A stretch of DNA of 62,598 bases from positions 1 to 62,598 of the IMG/VR virus record IMGVR_UViG_3300025316_000018; one strand, 5' to 3'. The DNA comes from a virus. The notes under the pieces are model-generated. The model was not told where the DNA came from. It ran no database searches and worked only from the letters and a program-made list of their open reading frames with translations. The position numbers and the translations under genes are program-made. Shown here one piece after another: positions 7,467 to 15,620 of this stretch; positions within the stretch are counted from its first letter, which is position 1; each line of letters starts with the position of its first letter.

Positions 7467-9536
7467 CTACTTACTTGTTGGTCTGTATACCCCATCCCAG
7501 CCTTTGGGTAGTTTCTTACTGAGTTCATAATCAGCAATTCGTTGTATCATCATATCATAGTAGTAATCTAACTCACCATCAAAACATCCTTTCAACGAAT
7601 CACATAAACCCGCAGCATCTTTCCATTGCTGTGCTTGATAATGTGTAAACATTTTATTATGTGTTTCTCTGAATATGTTGCTTGGATATGTCGGTGATGT
7701 TATTACTGTATAGATGTCAACACCTTCAGATTTACCCTTTACGGAAATTGTATCTAACTTAATAAAGAACTCATTCATATGTAAAAACCCACCCAACACA
7801 TTTTCGGATTTTAGTTTATCTAATGTGTTCTTGCTTAGTATTAATGAAACTCCATAATTTTTAGTCTGTCCCTCTAATCGCGCAGCAAGATTAACTTCAT
7901 CACCCAATATATCATAACTAAATCTATCTTTAGACCCCATATTACCAATAAATACCGTTCCTGTACTGAGACCTGCCCCAACTTGTAATGGTGGTTTACC
8001 TTCAGCAACCAATTCAATATTCAATTCTGCTAATGCAACTTCCATTTCTTTTGCTGCTTTTAATGCTTTAGTTGCCTGATTCTCTACATCTAATGGGGCA
8101 CCCCACCAAGCCATTATTGCATCGCCTATCAGCTTACCAACAGTACCATCATTATCCATTATTATAGGAAGCATCTTATCCATATATCTTGTAATAAGAT
8201 TAGTTAAACCTTGAGGGTCGGTTTTATAATGTTCTGAAATAGTTGTGAATGACCTGATATCAGAAAAGTATATAGTTAGTTCTTTAGAATCACCACCCAA
8301 CTTCAACAGTTCTGGATTCTTCTGTAACTTTTCCACATAGTCAGGACTTAAATATGTTCCAAACTGCTTCTTTATCTGAAGTTTTGCTTTAAGTTCTGTG
8401 ATGAATAAGGTGGCGTGTGTGTGGCCAAATACAACTCCCCCTGCCAGAATAGGTATTGTAATGTCAATGAGATAATACAAATGGGTATATAGATACAGAG
8501 AAATAGGATAAACACTAACAATGATACCACAAAATATAAAAATTCCATACTTGATCCTTGATATTAAGATTGAGAAGATGCTAAGTATAATCATAGCAAG
8601 TATTTCTGCACCAGTACTCCAATCAGGTCTTGAAATATTGGTACCGGTTACTAGTGTATTTAGTATTGATGCTTGAAAGTTATGTGGAAAGATAGCACCG
8701 TTAGAAGTGGCGACTGGGTTGTTAAGACCTCTGGCAGTAAGTCCAACAATGACGATACTGGAATTAAAGGACTCTGGAAGGTGAATGGAGGAGTATTCTG
8801 TAAATATTGCTGGTTTAACCCATATTCTACCGATACTGTCTGTTCCAATCTTTCCAAACGTTGGTATCCTGACAGCTTCAATTGATCCATCGTTAACTTT
8901 GACTTGGAAAGATTTATCACCCGAAGCGACTCGCAATGTTTCGAGGCTGATGCTAGGGTACAATAGTCCATTGGAAGAGACCACCATTGGTACTCTTCTG
9001 GTAACGCCATCAATTTCGGGGAGTGTATTAACAACACCAACACCAGCAGCAGTATCATTAAGTGCTTGTATATTAGGTTGAATATTTTCATAAGAGATTC
9101 CCACATCACCTGTACCAATTACCGATACACCTGGTCTAAATGCGTCATAAGTTTTTGTGAATACATCATTAGTACCTGTCTGGGGTAGAACAACAGGGTA
9201 TTCAGTTAGTATTGTAGCAAAACTACTGTCCTGTCCGGATCTATCCGCATCTGGTAGAAATACATTAAATACAACAAGACCAGCACCATGATCGTAAAGT
9301 TCTTTAATAATTGAACCATACTCATTTCGTGGAAATGGCCATTGACCTTTTTGAGAAATCGTTTCATCATCTATATTTACCAGTACAATATCAGAATGTT
9401 GTATATCTTGTGTTAGAAGAGTATCAAAGTATCTTAACCTGATACTCTCCACGAATGTTGGGTCAAGTACTCTTATCCCAATGATGATTGATAATGTTAT
9501 TAATGCACACCAACGGGATAAAAGTATCTTCTTCAT
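7467..9536 (-). CDS. CHASE2-domain adenylate/guanylate cyclase
   Basis: 689 residues, full length for the architecture. An N-terminal membrane helix (about 5-22) is followed by a periplasmic CHASE2 sensor (about 25-310; SDIVLVNIDDETIS, WPFPR, VRVPMVV-like core). Three closely spaced helices (about 312-385) lead to a cytoplasmic class III cyclase domain (about 425-610). That domain has two metal Asp sites (TIYFSDIRSFT and KLIGDAIMAWWG), LGDEVNLAARLEG with the catalytic Arg, and a C-terminal helical extension. It should make cAMP or cGMP in response to an envelope signal. It lies convergent to the FecR gene and is followed by a small gene joined base to base. Class III cyclases are rare in phages. 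Confidence 0.92.
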   Translation of the reverse strand: MKKILLSRWCALITLSIIIGIRVLDPTFVESIRLRYFDTLLTQDIQHSDIVLVNIDDETISQKGQWPFPRNEYGSIIKELYDHGAGLVVFNVFLPDADRSGQDSSFATILTEYPVVLPQTGTNDVFTKTYDAFRPGVSVIGTGDVGISYENIQPNIQALNDTAAGVGVVNTLPEIDGVTRRVPMVVSSNGLLYPSISLETLRVASGDKSFQVKVNDGSIEAVRIPTFGKIGTDSIGRIWVKPAIFTEYSSIHLPESFNSSIVIVGLTARGLNNPVATSNGAIFPHNFQASILNTLVTGTNISRPDWSTGAEILAMIILSIFSILISRIKYGIFIFCGIIVSVYPISLYLYTHLYYLIDITIPILAGGVVFGHTHATLFITELKAKLQIKKQFGTYLSPDYVEKLQKNPELLKLGGDSKELTIYFSDIRSFTTISEHYKTDPQGLTNLITRYMDKMLPIIMDNDGTVGKLIGDAIMAWWGAPLDVENQATKALKAAKEMEVALAELNIELVAEGKPPLQVGAGLSTGTVFIGNMGSKDRFSYDILGDEVNLAARLEGQTKNYGVSLILSKNTLDKLKSENVLGGFLHMNEFFIKLDTISVKGKSEGVDIYTVITSPTYPSNIFRETHNKMFTHYQAQQWKDAAGLCDSLKGCFDGELDYYYDMMIQRIADYELSKKLPKGWDGVYRPTSK

Positions 9537-9790
9537 TAATCTAGGTCCTCATTCATCTTTGTGTGTATATCACATAAGAATGATTTGTAATATTCAACGA
9601 GACTGCCATTGAATGAATCTTTAAGTTCTATACAATTGGTGGCAGCTCTTCTATAACACTTCTTCTCAAAAAGTTCCACGGTTTCATTGTGTAGGTTTCT
9701 CGACAACGAATACGCAAATGTATTGAAATCATTAACGGGTATTTGAAAAGAACCCAATTCCTTTTTATGTGTGACGATTTCCATGTACAT
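9536..9790 (-). CDS. Small hypothetical protein
   Basis: 84 residues, soluble, with three Cys and a helical C-terminus. It starts by TAATG overlap with the endolysin stop; a second ATG at 9784 is possible. It shares base 9536 with the cyclase start. The C-terminal tail of the cyclase has a similar AAGLCDSLKG.FDGEL stretch to this protein's AATNCIELKDSFNGSL, so the two may share a helical repeat. Function unknown. Confidence 0.65.
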   Translation of the reverse strand: MYMEIVTHKKELGSFQIPVNDFNTFAYSLSRNLHNETVELFEKKCYRRAATNCIELKDSFNGSLVEYYKSFLCDIHTKMNEDLD

Positions 9791-10560
9791 TAGAACAAAT
9801 CCGAAAACCAGTTTCCTATAGAATCGAGAAAGTCATCATCTTTCTCTACTGCTTGTTCATCAGGTATAGCAACTTCTTCTGCAACAACTACAGCAATAGC
9901 GGCAGCAGCAATTACTGGAGTCACAACTGGTGCTGGTTCAGAAAATACATCATCACTAATTACTTTCATTGCTTCATCATAGTGTTTCTGTCTGTCTTTT
10001 AGACCAATAACCCCACCATTAATTTTCTTAGTTAATGTGACGAAATCTCCAGAATCACAGAATTGGTTTAGTTTATTTACCGACCAAAACCAACAGGAGC
10101 TAGATGCTGCACCCTCAAGAGTATTGCAATATGATACAGTTTCATCTAATGTCTTGCCAATGGATTTAGCAAAACGTGAATAATTATCCTTACCAGTAAG
10201 CTGTAAAAATCCGACCCCGCGATACTTAAACCCATCACCAGAAGCTTCTGTACCATTGCCCATGCGATCAGCATATACCTTGTTTGCTATACGTTCAGGA
10301 TTACGGTTGTATGGTGCTGCCATCGCAGCAGAGGTGAACCTTTTTGGCCATACTGAGCAAAGACCAGCGGCAGAATAGTTAAGGTTTTCTTTTAGTGCTG
10401 TGAACTGGGCAGATTCGTGGATAGTTTGACTCAAGAATCCACAAACTCTTTTCTTATTGTCTATACCATACTCAGGGAGGATCTTGTTCAATACTGCACA
10501 CAACGCATCCAAGTCTTTATTATTTGGACACAACACTTTTAATTGAGATACACTGATCAT
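9790..10560 (-). CDS. GH19 (chitinase-like) endolysin
   Basis: 256 residues. The GH19 fold is shown by GFLSQTIHESAQF with the catalytic Glu, KYRGVGFLQLTGKDNYSRF, and a C-terminal NGG...DR segment. In phages this family cleaves peptidoglycan glycan strands to lyse the cell. After about residue 205 there is an unusual Ala/Val-rich hydrophobic segment and an acidic DFLDSIGNWFSDLF tail, which could tether the enzyme to membrane or partner. The ATG at 10560 has AAGGA nine nt upstream; an upstream in-frame start at 10608 is not supported. Confidence 0.9.
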   Translation of the reverse strand: MISVSQLKVLCPNNKDLDALCAVLNKILPEYGIDNKKRVCGFLSQTIHESAQFTALKENLNYSAAGLCSVWPKRFTSAAMAAPYNRNPERIANKVYADRMGNGTEASGDGFKYRGVGFLQLTGKDNYSRFAKSIGKTLDETVSYCNTLEGAASSSCWFWSVNKLNQFCDSGDFVTLTKKINGGVIGLKDRQKHYDEAMKVISDDVFSEPAPVVTPVIAAAAIAVVVAEEVAIPDEQAVEKDDDFLDSIGNWFSDLF

Positions 10561-10588
10561 TTTATGTTCCTTAGTTAGTTTCGATATG

Positions 10589-10653
10589 TATAAATAGTTA
10601 CAGGTCACGAGACAGCCATCTCTACCTATTCTAACACTAAACGGAGTATCAGC
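10589..10653 (+). promoter_or_regulatory. Late promoter and hairpin leader of homing endonuclease gene (copy 1)
   Basis: TATAAATA at 10589-10596 is followed by a hairpin (AGGT/ACCT and GAGA/TCTC pairs), then CTATTCTAACACT and GGAG seven nt before the ATG at 10654. Two further copies lie at 12764 and 44058. Confidence 0.75.
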
Positions 10654-11445
10654 ATGACTATATATACATTAATAGATCCAACATATTTATACATCAAACA
10701 ACACTCTGTCACTAAAAAGAAATACTTCGGTAAGACTAGTAAAACAGACCCAATAAAGTATTTAGGCTCTGGCACTTACTGGTTGAGGCACATTAAGAAA
10801 CACGGTAAACAATTCGTAGAAACTTTGTGGGTTTCTGATATATATCACGATACATCTATAGTTGATATAGCATTACATTTTTCATCGGAAAATGATATAG
10901 TAGGGTCCGATGAATGGGCTAATCTACAAGTAGAAAACGGATTGGATGGAGCCAGTACTAGATCACAAGAATCGATATCCAAAGGAAAGTCCACAAACAT
11001 TGAAAGATATGGGGTAGATAATTGGGGTAAAAGTGATGCTGGTAAAGAACATAATAGAGATTCAGTACATCATCAAATATTAAATGGTTTGCACACATCA
11101 ACAAATGGTGGTAGTGAGATTATAAAGAGAACCAACGCTAGGATGTTATCTTTAGGTACACACCCTTTTCAAGGTAAACATGGTAGTGCTCGCTCATCCA
11201 AATTAGCAGAAAAATTAATATCTGATGGTACCCACAATTTCTTATCTCAAGATCATAAAGATAATGTCAGTAAGAGTAATTATACATTATCTAACAGACC
11301 AGAATACTTAGAGTTAAAATTCATATATGAGGACCTTGGGCTGAAACAACCAAAATTCTTACACATGAAATCATTAGAAGATATAGCGATATTAAGATTG
11401 GGTGTTGTTGGACAATATTTCCCATATATCAATAAAGATTGTTAA
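10654..11445 (+). CDS. GIY-YIG homing endonuclease with NUMOD motifs
   Basis: 263 residues. The N-terminal 95 residues are a GIY-YIG-type nuclease of the phage Seg-like group (YLYIKQHS...KKYFGKT, then LGSGTYWLRHIKKHG). The C-terminal part has repeated GTHPFQG- and GTHNFL-type modules (about 170-215), as in nuclease-associated modular DNA-binding regions. It should cut a specific phage site to spread its own gene. It is a lone plus-strand gene inside minus-strand genes, with its own late promoter and leader. Its start is homologous to the gene at 12836. Confidence 0.85.
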   Translation: MTIYTLIDPTYLYIKQHSVTKKKYFGKTSKTDPIKYLGSGTYWLRHIKKHGKQFVETLWVSDIYHDTSIVDIALHFSSENDIVGSDEWANLQVENGLDGASTRSQESISKGKSTNIERYGVDNWGKSDAGKEHNRDSVHHQILNGLHTSTNGGSEIIKRTNARMLSLGTHPFQGKHGSARSSKLAEKLISDGTHNFLSQDHKDNVSKSNYTLSNRPEYLELKFIYEDLGLKQPKFLHMKSLEDIAILRLGVVGQYFPYINKDC

Positions 11446-11596
11446 CTATCAAGATAAAGCTAACCAATCCCAATATTGCCGTCACATCAGCTATAATTCC
11501 TGCAAGGATTGACCAGTTATCTAACTCTAGTGTTCTGATTACTTTATACCATGTGTTCGTTTTCCTCTTAGAGACTTCTTTATTGCTTTGAGCCAT
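11429..11596 (-). CDS. Single-helix membrane protein
   Basis: 55 residues: basic N-terminus (MAQSNKEVSKRKTNTWYK) and a C-terminal hydrophobic helix of about 24 residues. GAGGG lies upstream. Its end overlaps the last 17 bp of the endonuclease gene on the other strand. No family recognised. Confidence 0.6.
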   Translation of the reverse strand: MAQSNKEVSKRKTNTWYKVIRTLELDNWSILAGIIADVTAILGLVSFILIVNNLY

Positions 11597-11635
11597 AATA
11601 TTCTTTCCCTCATCACATCACCATCAACACATGCT

Positions 11636-12415
11636 TTATACATTTTCGATATTATTTTCTTTACTTTCATTTCTATTTGTCCACGTTACTATTTCGAATC
11701 GACCATCATAGTGTTCTACTAATGCGGTCATACTTTCTACCCAGTCACCATCATTCATATACACAATACCATCAATTTCTTTGATGTCGGCAGAGTGTAT
11801 GTGACCACAAATAATGCCGTCAAACTTTCGTTTTCTACAGTATTCTAGTATATTTGTCTCAAATTCGAATATGAATGATACAGCTGTCTTGACCTTGCTC
11901 TTGATGTATTTGCTGAGTGACCAATACCCAAATCCCATCTTGTGTCTAACCCAATTGAATTTGTTGTTCAATATTAGTATTAGATCATATCCTTTATCAC
12001 CAAGTATACTTAACCAAGGTGCTAATTTAGAAATCCCATCAAACATATCACCATGAACTACAAGATATCGTTTACCGTCTATACCAATGTGTTCTATTTG
12101 ATTTACTATTTCTATATCACCAAACCCAATATTATAAGGTATCATTGGACGAAGAAACTCGTCATGATTACCGGCAATATAGATAACTCTTGTGCCTTTC
12201 TTTGCAATCTTTAATATCTGTTGGACAACATTGGAATGGGATTGTTTCCAAAACCACTTGTTCTGTTGAATTCTCCAGACATCTAGGATATCTCCAACAA
12301 GGTATAGAGTTTCACATTTATTGTGTTTAAGGAAATCTAGAAGTTGTAGGGCCTTACAATCTCTAGTACCAAGATGAACATCCGATATAAAGATTGATTT
12401 GTAGTGTTGTTTCAT
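11636..12415 (-). CDS. LpxH-like UDP-2,3-diacylglucosamine diphosphatase / metallophosphoesterase
   Basis: 259 residues of the calcineurin-like phosphoesterase fold with all metal motifs in order: SDVHLG (11-16), GDILDVWR, AGNHDE, VHGD and CGHIHSA. The GDxLDxW and NHDExLR variants are typical of the LpxH group, which cleaves UDP-diacylglucosamine to lipid X in lipid A synthesis, at the inner-membrane surface. A different phosphodiester substrate is possible. It lies last but one in a short minus-strand run between two homing endonuclease insertions and is coupled to a membrane peptide gene upstream. In a phage it may alter lipopolysaccharide or the envelope. Confidence 0.85.
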   Translation of the reverse strand: MKQHYKSIFISDVHLGTRDCKALQLLDFLKHNKCETLYLVGDILDVWRIQQNKWFWKQSHSNVVQQILKIAKKGTRVIYIAGNHDEFLRPMIPYNIGFGDIEIVNQIEHIGIDGKRYLVVHGDMFDGISKLAPWLSILGDKGYDLILILNNKFNWVRHKMGFGYWSLSKYIKSKVKTAVSFIFEFETNILEYCRKRKFDGIICGHIHSADIKEIDGIVYMNDGDWVESMTALVEHYDGRFEIVTWTNRNESKENNIENV

Positions 12416-12513
12416 TTTGTATAGTCAACAACAAATTTAAAGAAAACTAACAATAATCCCATAGAAGCAAGCCAAGTTGCGCCTTTAATGATAAGAAGGT
12501 TTGTGTTTTTCAT
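12412..12513 (-). CDS. 33-residue membrane peptide
   Basis: MKNTNLLIIKGATWLASMGL followed by a hydrophobic run and a short charged end: one membrane helix. It is joined on both sides (TAATG at 12513, ATGA at 12415), which argues that it is translated. Confidence 0.55.
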   Translation of the reverse strand: MKNTNLLIIKGATWLASMGLLLVFFKFVVDYTK

Positions 12514-12737
12514 TAGAATACCAATGTTAATAATAGTAGTGATGCTAGTATATATACCGAGAATTTGAGTTTGACATTTTTACGTGATAACTCATACTGC
12601 CCTAAAATCAGCACTCGAACATCTTCGTTACGTGCTGCCCATCTTCTCTTATAGTCATCTTCGTGGTCTTTGTATAATATCCAAGTACCTTCATTTGATT
12701 CATACATTTTTCCAAGAATTTTCTTATATCGGACCAT
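12513..12737 (-). CDS. Small protein with C-terminal membrane helix
   Basis: 74 residues: a charged soluble region (YKDHEDDYKRRWAARNEDVR) and a hydrophobic C-terminal helix (about 57-74). GGAG precedes the ATG. Its upstream side is the leader of the endonuclease gene at 12836. Function unknown. Confidence 0.65.
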   Translation of the reverse strand: MVRYKKILGKMYESNEGTWILYKDHEDDYKRRWAARNEDVRVLILGQYELSRKNVKLKFSVYILASLLLLTLVF

Positions 12738-12763
12738 AGTTGTCTCCGTTGAGTTTTAATTTA

Positions 12764-12835
12764 TATAAATAGTTATAGGTCACGAGATTGGCGTCTCTAC
12801 CTATTCTAATACTTTCACGGAGCATCAGCATTAAT
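12764..12835 (+). promoter_or_regulatory. Late promoter and hairpin leader of homing endonuclease gene (copy 2)
   Basis: TATAAATA at 12764-12771, hairpin ATAGGT/ACCTAT plus GAGA/TCTC, then CTATTCTAATACT and GGAG. Where copies 1 and 3 have ATG, this copy has ATT (12830-12832), so the start moves to the ATG at 12836. Confidence 0.75.
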
Positions 12836-13606
12836 ATGTATACAGAAATAATACCAACATATCTTTACATCAAACAACATTCAGTAACAGGTCTAAAATA
12901 TTTCGGTAAGACTACAAAACCTGATCCAATAAAATGTCTAGGCTCAGGTAAGTATTGGAAATCCCACATCAAGAAACACGGCAAAGAGCATGTGGTGACT
13001 TTATGGTGTCAGTTGTTTGATACCCAAGAATTACTAACGGATTTTGCATTATTATTTTCTGAACACTGGGATATTGTTAATTCTAAAGTGTGGGCCAATC
13101 TAATATTAGAAAATGGATTAGATGGTACAATACCAGGAACTATTTTCGGTCCAAGATCGGATGAAACAAAAGCAAAAATATCAGCATCCCATATAGGTAA
13201 AATAGTTTCTGATGAAACAAAAGCAAAACTATCAGAAATAAACACTGGGAAAGTTGTTTCCACCGAAACAAAAGCAAAAATATCAGCATCTAATACAGGA
13301 CAGAAAAGGACGGAAGAAACCAAGGCAAAAATGTCAGCATCTCGCATAGGTATGAAAGTTTCTGATGAGGTGAGAATTAACATGTCTAAACCAAAATCAG
13401 ACCAACATAAAGTAAACTTAACTATTGCTCAAAAATTAAGGTGGATCAATAATCCTTGTACTGATGAAACTAAATTAAAAATGTCTAATATCAAAAAGGG
13501 AATACCAAAACGAATAATAGAATGTCCGCAATGTGGTAAATCTGGTGGAGAACCACAAATGTGTCGATGGCATTTCAATAATTGTAAATCCCTTAGTGAC
13601 GATTAA
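12836..13606 (+). CDS. GIY-YIG homing endonuclease with NUMOD3 repeats and zinc motif
   Basis: 256 residues. The nuclease half (YLYIKQHSVTGLKYFGKT, LGSGKYWKSHIKKHG) matches the gene at 10654. At least four NUMOD3-type repeats follow (about 110-190), each with DETKAKIS-like and IGK/TGK segments. The C-terminus has a CPQCG...H..NCK zinc-binding motif (about 230-250), also found in the endonuclease at 62 kb. The gene is plus-strand, alone, with its own late promoter. ATG 12836 is the first usable start; see the ATT at 12830. Confidence 0.88.
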   Translation: MYTEIIPTYLYIKQHSVTGLKYFGKTTKPDPIKCLGSGKYWKSHIKKHGKEHVVTLWCQLFDTQELLTDFALLFSEHWDIVNSKVWANLILENGLDGTIPGTIFGPRSDETKAKISASHIGKIVSDETKAKLSEINTGKVVSTETKAKISASNTGQKRTEETKAKMSASRIGMKVSDEVRINMSKPKSDQHKVNLTIAQKLRWINNPCTDETKLKMSNIKKGIPKRIIECPQCGKSGGEPQMCRWHFNNCKSLSDD

Positions 13607-13810
13607 TCACCATTGGTGGATTGCACCGATTATTACAGCTAAACAGGTAACTATATGTAGTAGCACCCACATTGTTCTAATAACCAAACTTAATCTGGCT
13701 TCTATTTGAGTAAGGATAGGGACTGACGGTTCATCGTGGTCAGTCTCACCCATCATATGGTCAAAACTTCTAGCCCACACCCTTTTCCATCTAATCTTTC
13801 TTAATCCCAT
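13607..13810 (-). CDS. Small protein with C-terminal membrane helix
   Basis: 67 residues, basic start (MGLRKIRWKRVWAR), acidic middle, one hydrophobic helix (about 44-64). It abuts the endonuclease stop on the other strand. No family recognised. Confidence 0.65.
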   Translation of the reverse strand: MGLRKIRWKRVWARSFDHMMGETDHDEPSVPILTQIEARLSLVIRTMWVLLHIVTCLAVIIGAIHQW

Positions 13811-14022
13811 AACCCCTGCCAGTAAGTACCCATTAATCTGAAACCATTATTCATACGGTCTTGGTGCTTTCTCATACCTTCAAAATCTGTTTTCCTAGTA
13901 TGGTTTGGACCATACCCCATACCACCGTCATTATCAAATGTTAAATCAGATTCACCTGTACGGTATTGATCTTCCCATTCAATAGTATATTGAGTAAACG
14001 CCCAAAATTTTCTTATATAATT
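13801..14022 (-). pseudogene. C-terminal remnant of a paralogue of the gene at 14494-15105
   Basis: The minus-strand frame from 14022 to the TAA at 13801 has no start near its beginning, yet encodes FWAFTQYTIEWEDQYRTGES, GPNHTRKTDFEGMRK and NNGFRLMG. These match the last 70 residues of the complete protein at 14494-15105 (WEEQYRTGDA, GPNHTMETDYDGMRK, QHGFRLFG). Its 5' part is replaced by the small gene at 14023. It looks like a decayed or recombined duplicate. Confidence 0.75.
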
Positions 14023-14226
14023 TCATTCGTCTAATCCTATTCGTTTTCTGAAAGCAGCATATTCAGCATCTGAACATATACCAACTGGCATCCTTGCAAA
14101 TTCATCACAAGTCTCAGGTTGGGCGAGAAACTCTACGATTTCATTTCGTATCTTGTCGTTACACTCATAATTAATGTATTGTGTATCCCTGAGTATTTTT
14201 CTTAGTAACTCTCTTTCTTTACTCAT
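14023..14226 (-). CDS. LAQPE-family small protein
   Basis: 67 residues starting MSKERELLRK and containing EFLAQPE at about 32-38, the shared signature of at least six proteins in this window. GGAG precedes the ATG, which overlaps the previous stop. The C-terminal part is unique (DEFARMPVGICSDAEYAAFR). Function unknown; such proteins are common in early regions of phages. Confidence 0.7.
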   Translation of the reverse strand: MSKERELLRKILRDTQYINYECNDKIRNEIVEFLAQPETCDEFARMPVGICSDAEYAAFRKRIGLDE

Positions 14227-14492
14227 TGTTTTCTCCAGTTAATTGAGACTTCAAATACACCCTCGCAAAAGCCATTTTTATCTACAGGGATACCGCACTC
14301 ATCAGCATTAAGATTGTCATAGAAATCTACCATCAAATCACTTATCTCATCGTCATAATATGCTTTTTGAAAGATTGGCTCTTGCTCAGGTTGGGCGAGC
14401 AGTTCTTCAACTACATCAATAAATGAGCCTGTAATCCCATACCCTTCAAAATGCTCAAGTGCACACTTCAATAAATCTCTTTCTTTACTCAT
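14223..14492 (-). CDS. LAQPE-family small protein
   Basis: 89 residues: MSKERDLLKCALEHFE, then EELLAQPEQEP and an acidic C-terminal part. I used the ATG at 14492, where the family signature starts, rather than one 30 nt upstream. It is coupled to the next gene by ATGA. Function unknown. Confidence 0.7.
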   Translation of the reverse strand: MSKERDLLKCALEHFEGYGITGSFIDVVEELLAQPEQEPIFQKAYYDDEISDLMVDFYDNLNADECGIPVDKNGFCEGVFEVSINWRKQ

Positions 14493-14493
14493 A

Positions 14494-15105
14494 TTATGTC
14501 CATAAAGTTTGATATAACTCACCGAATAATCTAAATCCGTGTTGCATACGCTTTTGCTGTTTTCTCATGCCATCATAATCAGTTTCCATAGTATGATTTG
14601 GTCCTCTTTTCACCTCATTACCTTCAAATACAAGATCAGCATCCCCTGTTCTATACTGTTCTTCCCAATCAATATTCAGTTGACCAAATGCAAATATCAT
14701 TTCATCTAATGCCCATTCAAACCTCTTGTGGTAATTATCATCCACATCCCATTCATCTTGTACTCTTGGAGAGTTCATACTCTTTAGATGATCCGGAACC
14801 AATAGATCAGAAACAAACGGTGAACCATGCTTCTGTTTTTTCATTTCTATTAACATAGGTAACACAATCAATCCAAGTGTTTCTGGAAAATTCCACACAT
14901 CAAACTTATCAATCTTTACATAAGAAATGCGTGGATGAATTGTGTCGAGAAACTTTCTTAGGTTCTCGCAGATATTGTGCAGCCAATCAGGTGGTACTTT
15001 ATCGTAGATTTCATCTTCGGTTTTCCAGAACAACACCTTTTCCATTATAGAGAAACTGCTCAACCAGTGGTCGCGGTAATTACTCAGATATACGTGCATT
15101 GCCAT
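14494..15105 (-). CDS. Conserved phage protein of unknown function
   Basis: 203 residues, soluble, rich in Trp and charged residues. Notable blocks are NYRDHWLSSFSIMEKVLFWK, FDVWNFPETLGLIVLPML, KHGSPFV and a C-terminal GFRLFGE. AAGGAG precedes the ATG. The same layout recurs in phages of Gram-negative hosts, as far as I recall, with no known role. A truncated relative lies at 13801-14022. Confidence 0.8.
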   Translation of the reverse strand: MAMHVYLSNYRDHWLSSFSIMEKVLFWKTEDEIYDKVPPDWLHNICENLRKFLDTIHPRISYVKIDKFDVWNFPETLGLIVLPMLIEMKKQKHGSPFVSDLLVPDHLKSMNSPRVQDEWDVDDNYHKRFEWALDEMIFAFGQLNIDWEEQYRTGDADLVFEGNEVKRGPNHTMETDYDGMRKQQKRMQHGFRLFGELYQTLWT

Positions 15106-15136
15106 AACTCCTTAGTACATGTAATGGTTTTATTTA

Positions 15137-15436
15137 CTAATATTTATCAATAGTAATAGATGTGCCTTCTGGAAAATCCTTTGTCCAATCTTCAAGCATA
15201 CCAGCCGTATACGCACTCATACCTTGACTGTCTTTGAAGCATTTATAGATACTGCCAGATTCATTATGGAATAGGTAGTGTCCCTCATTTTCTACAGTTT
15301 CTGTAATGCCACTGCTGCATCTCCAACTATCACTACCCGCAATCCCACCATACCAAGATGCTAACACTTTTTGTATGGTTGTATCTGGTGTCTTTATTTC
15401 AATTACCTCCCATTTATCAGGGTAATAGTCAGTCAT
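15137..15436 (-). CDS. Hypothetical protein
   Basis: 99 residues from the ATG at 15436, with a beta-rich composition (KVLASWYGGIAGSDSWRCSS). It overlaps the previous gene by 8 nt. GGTGGAAA lies upstream. No family recognised. Confidence 0.7.
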   Translation of the reverse strand: MTDYYPDKWEVIEIKTPDTTIQKVLASWYGGIAGSDSWRCSSGITETVENEGHYLFHNESGSIYKCFKDSQGMSAYTAGMLEDWTKDFPEGTSITIDKY

Positions 15437-15620
15437 CGTTTCCACCACACATTCTATAGGCGGCACTACTTTTATCTACCCCTTGGCTACCGGCATAGCG
15501 GTGATCATCTTCGTAATACTTAGTAACTCCATTAGGGGTATCCACCGCATAGCCACCGTTGTTTAATTTTCTATAAGTCCCTTGTTTTTTATTGGCTTCT
15601 TCTCTAAAATTCTTTTTCAT
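15429..15620 (-). CDS. Small hypothetical protein
   Basis: 63 residues, hydrophilic, basic at the start and Asp/Ser-rich later (YYEDDHRYAGSQGVDKSSAA). AGGA precedes the ATG. The start overlaps the gene upstream by 4 nt. Function unknown. Confidence 0.65.
   Translation of the reverse strand: MKKNFREEANKKQGTYRKLNNGGYAVDTPNGVTKYYEDDHRYAGSQGVDKSSAAYRMCGGNDD

Noticed and set aside
8660-9118. Alternative-frame ORF inside the cyclase gene
   Set aside because: Its frame overlaps the CHASE2 domain coding sequence, its composition is that of a shadow, and no start signal is seen.
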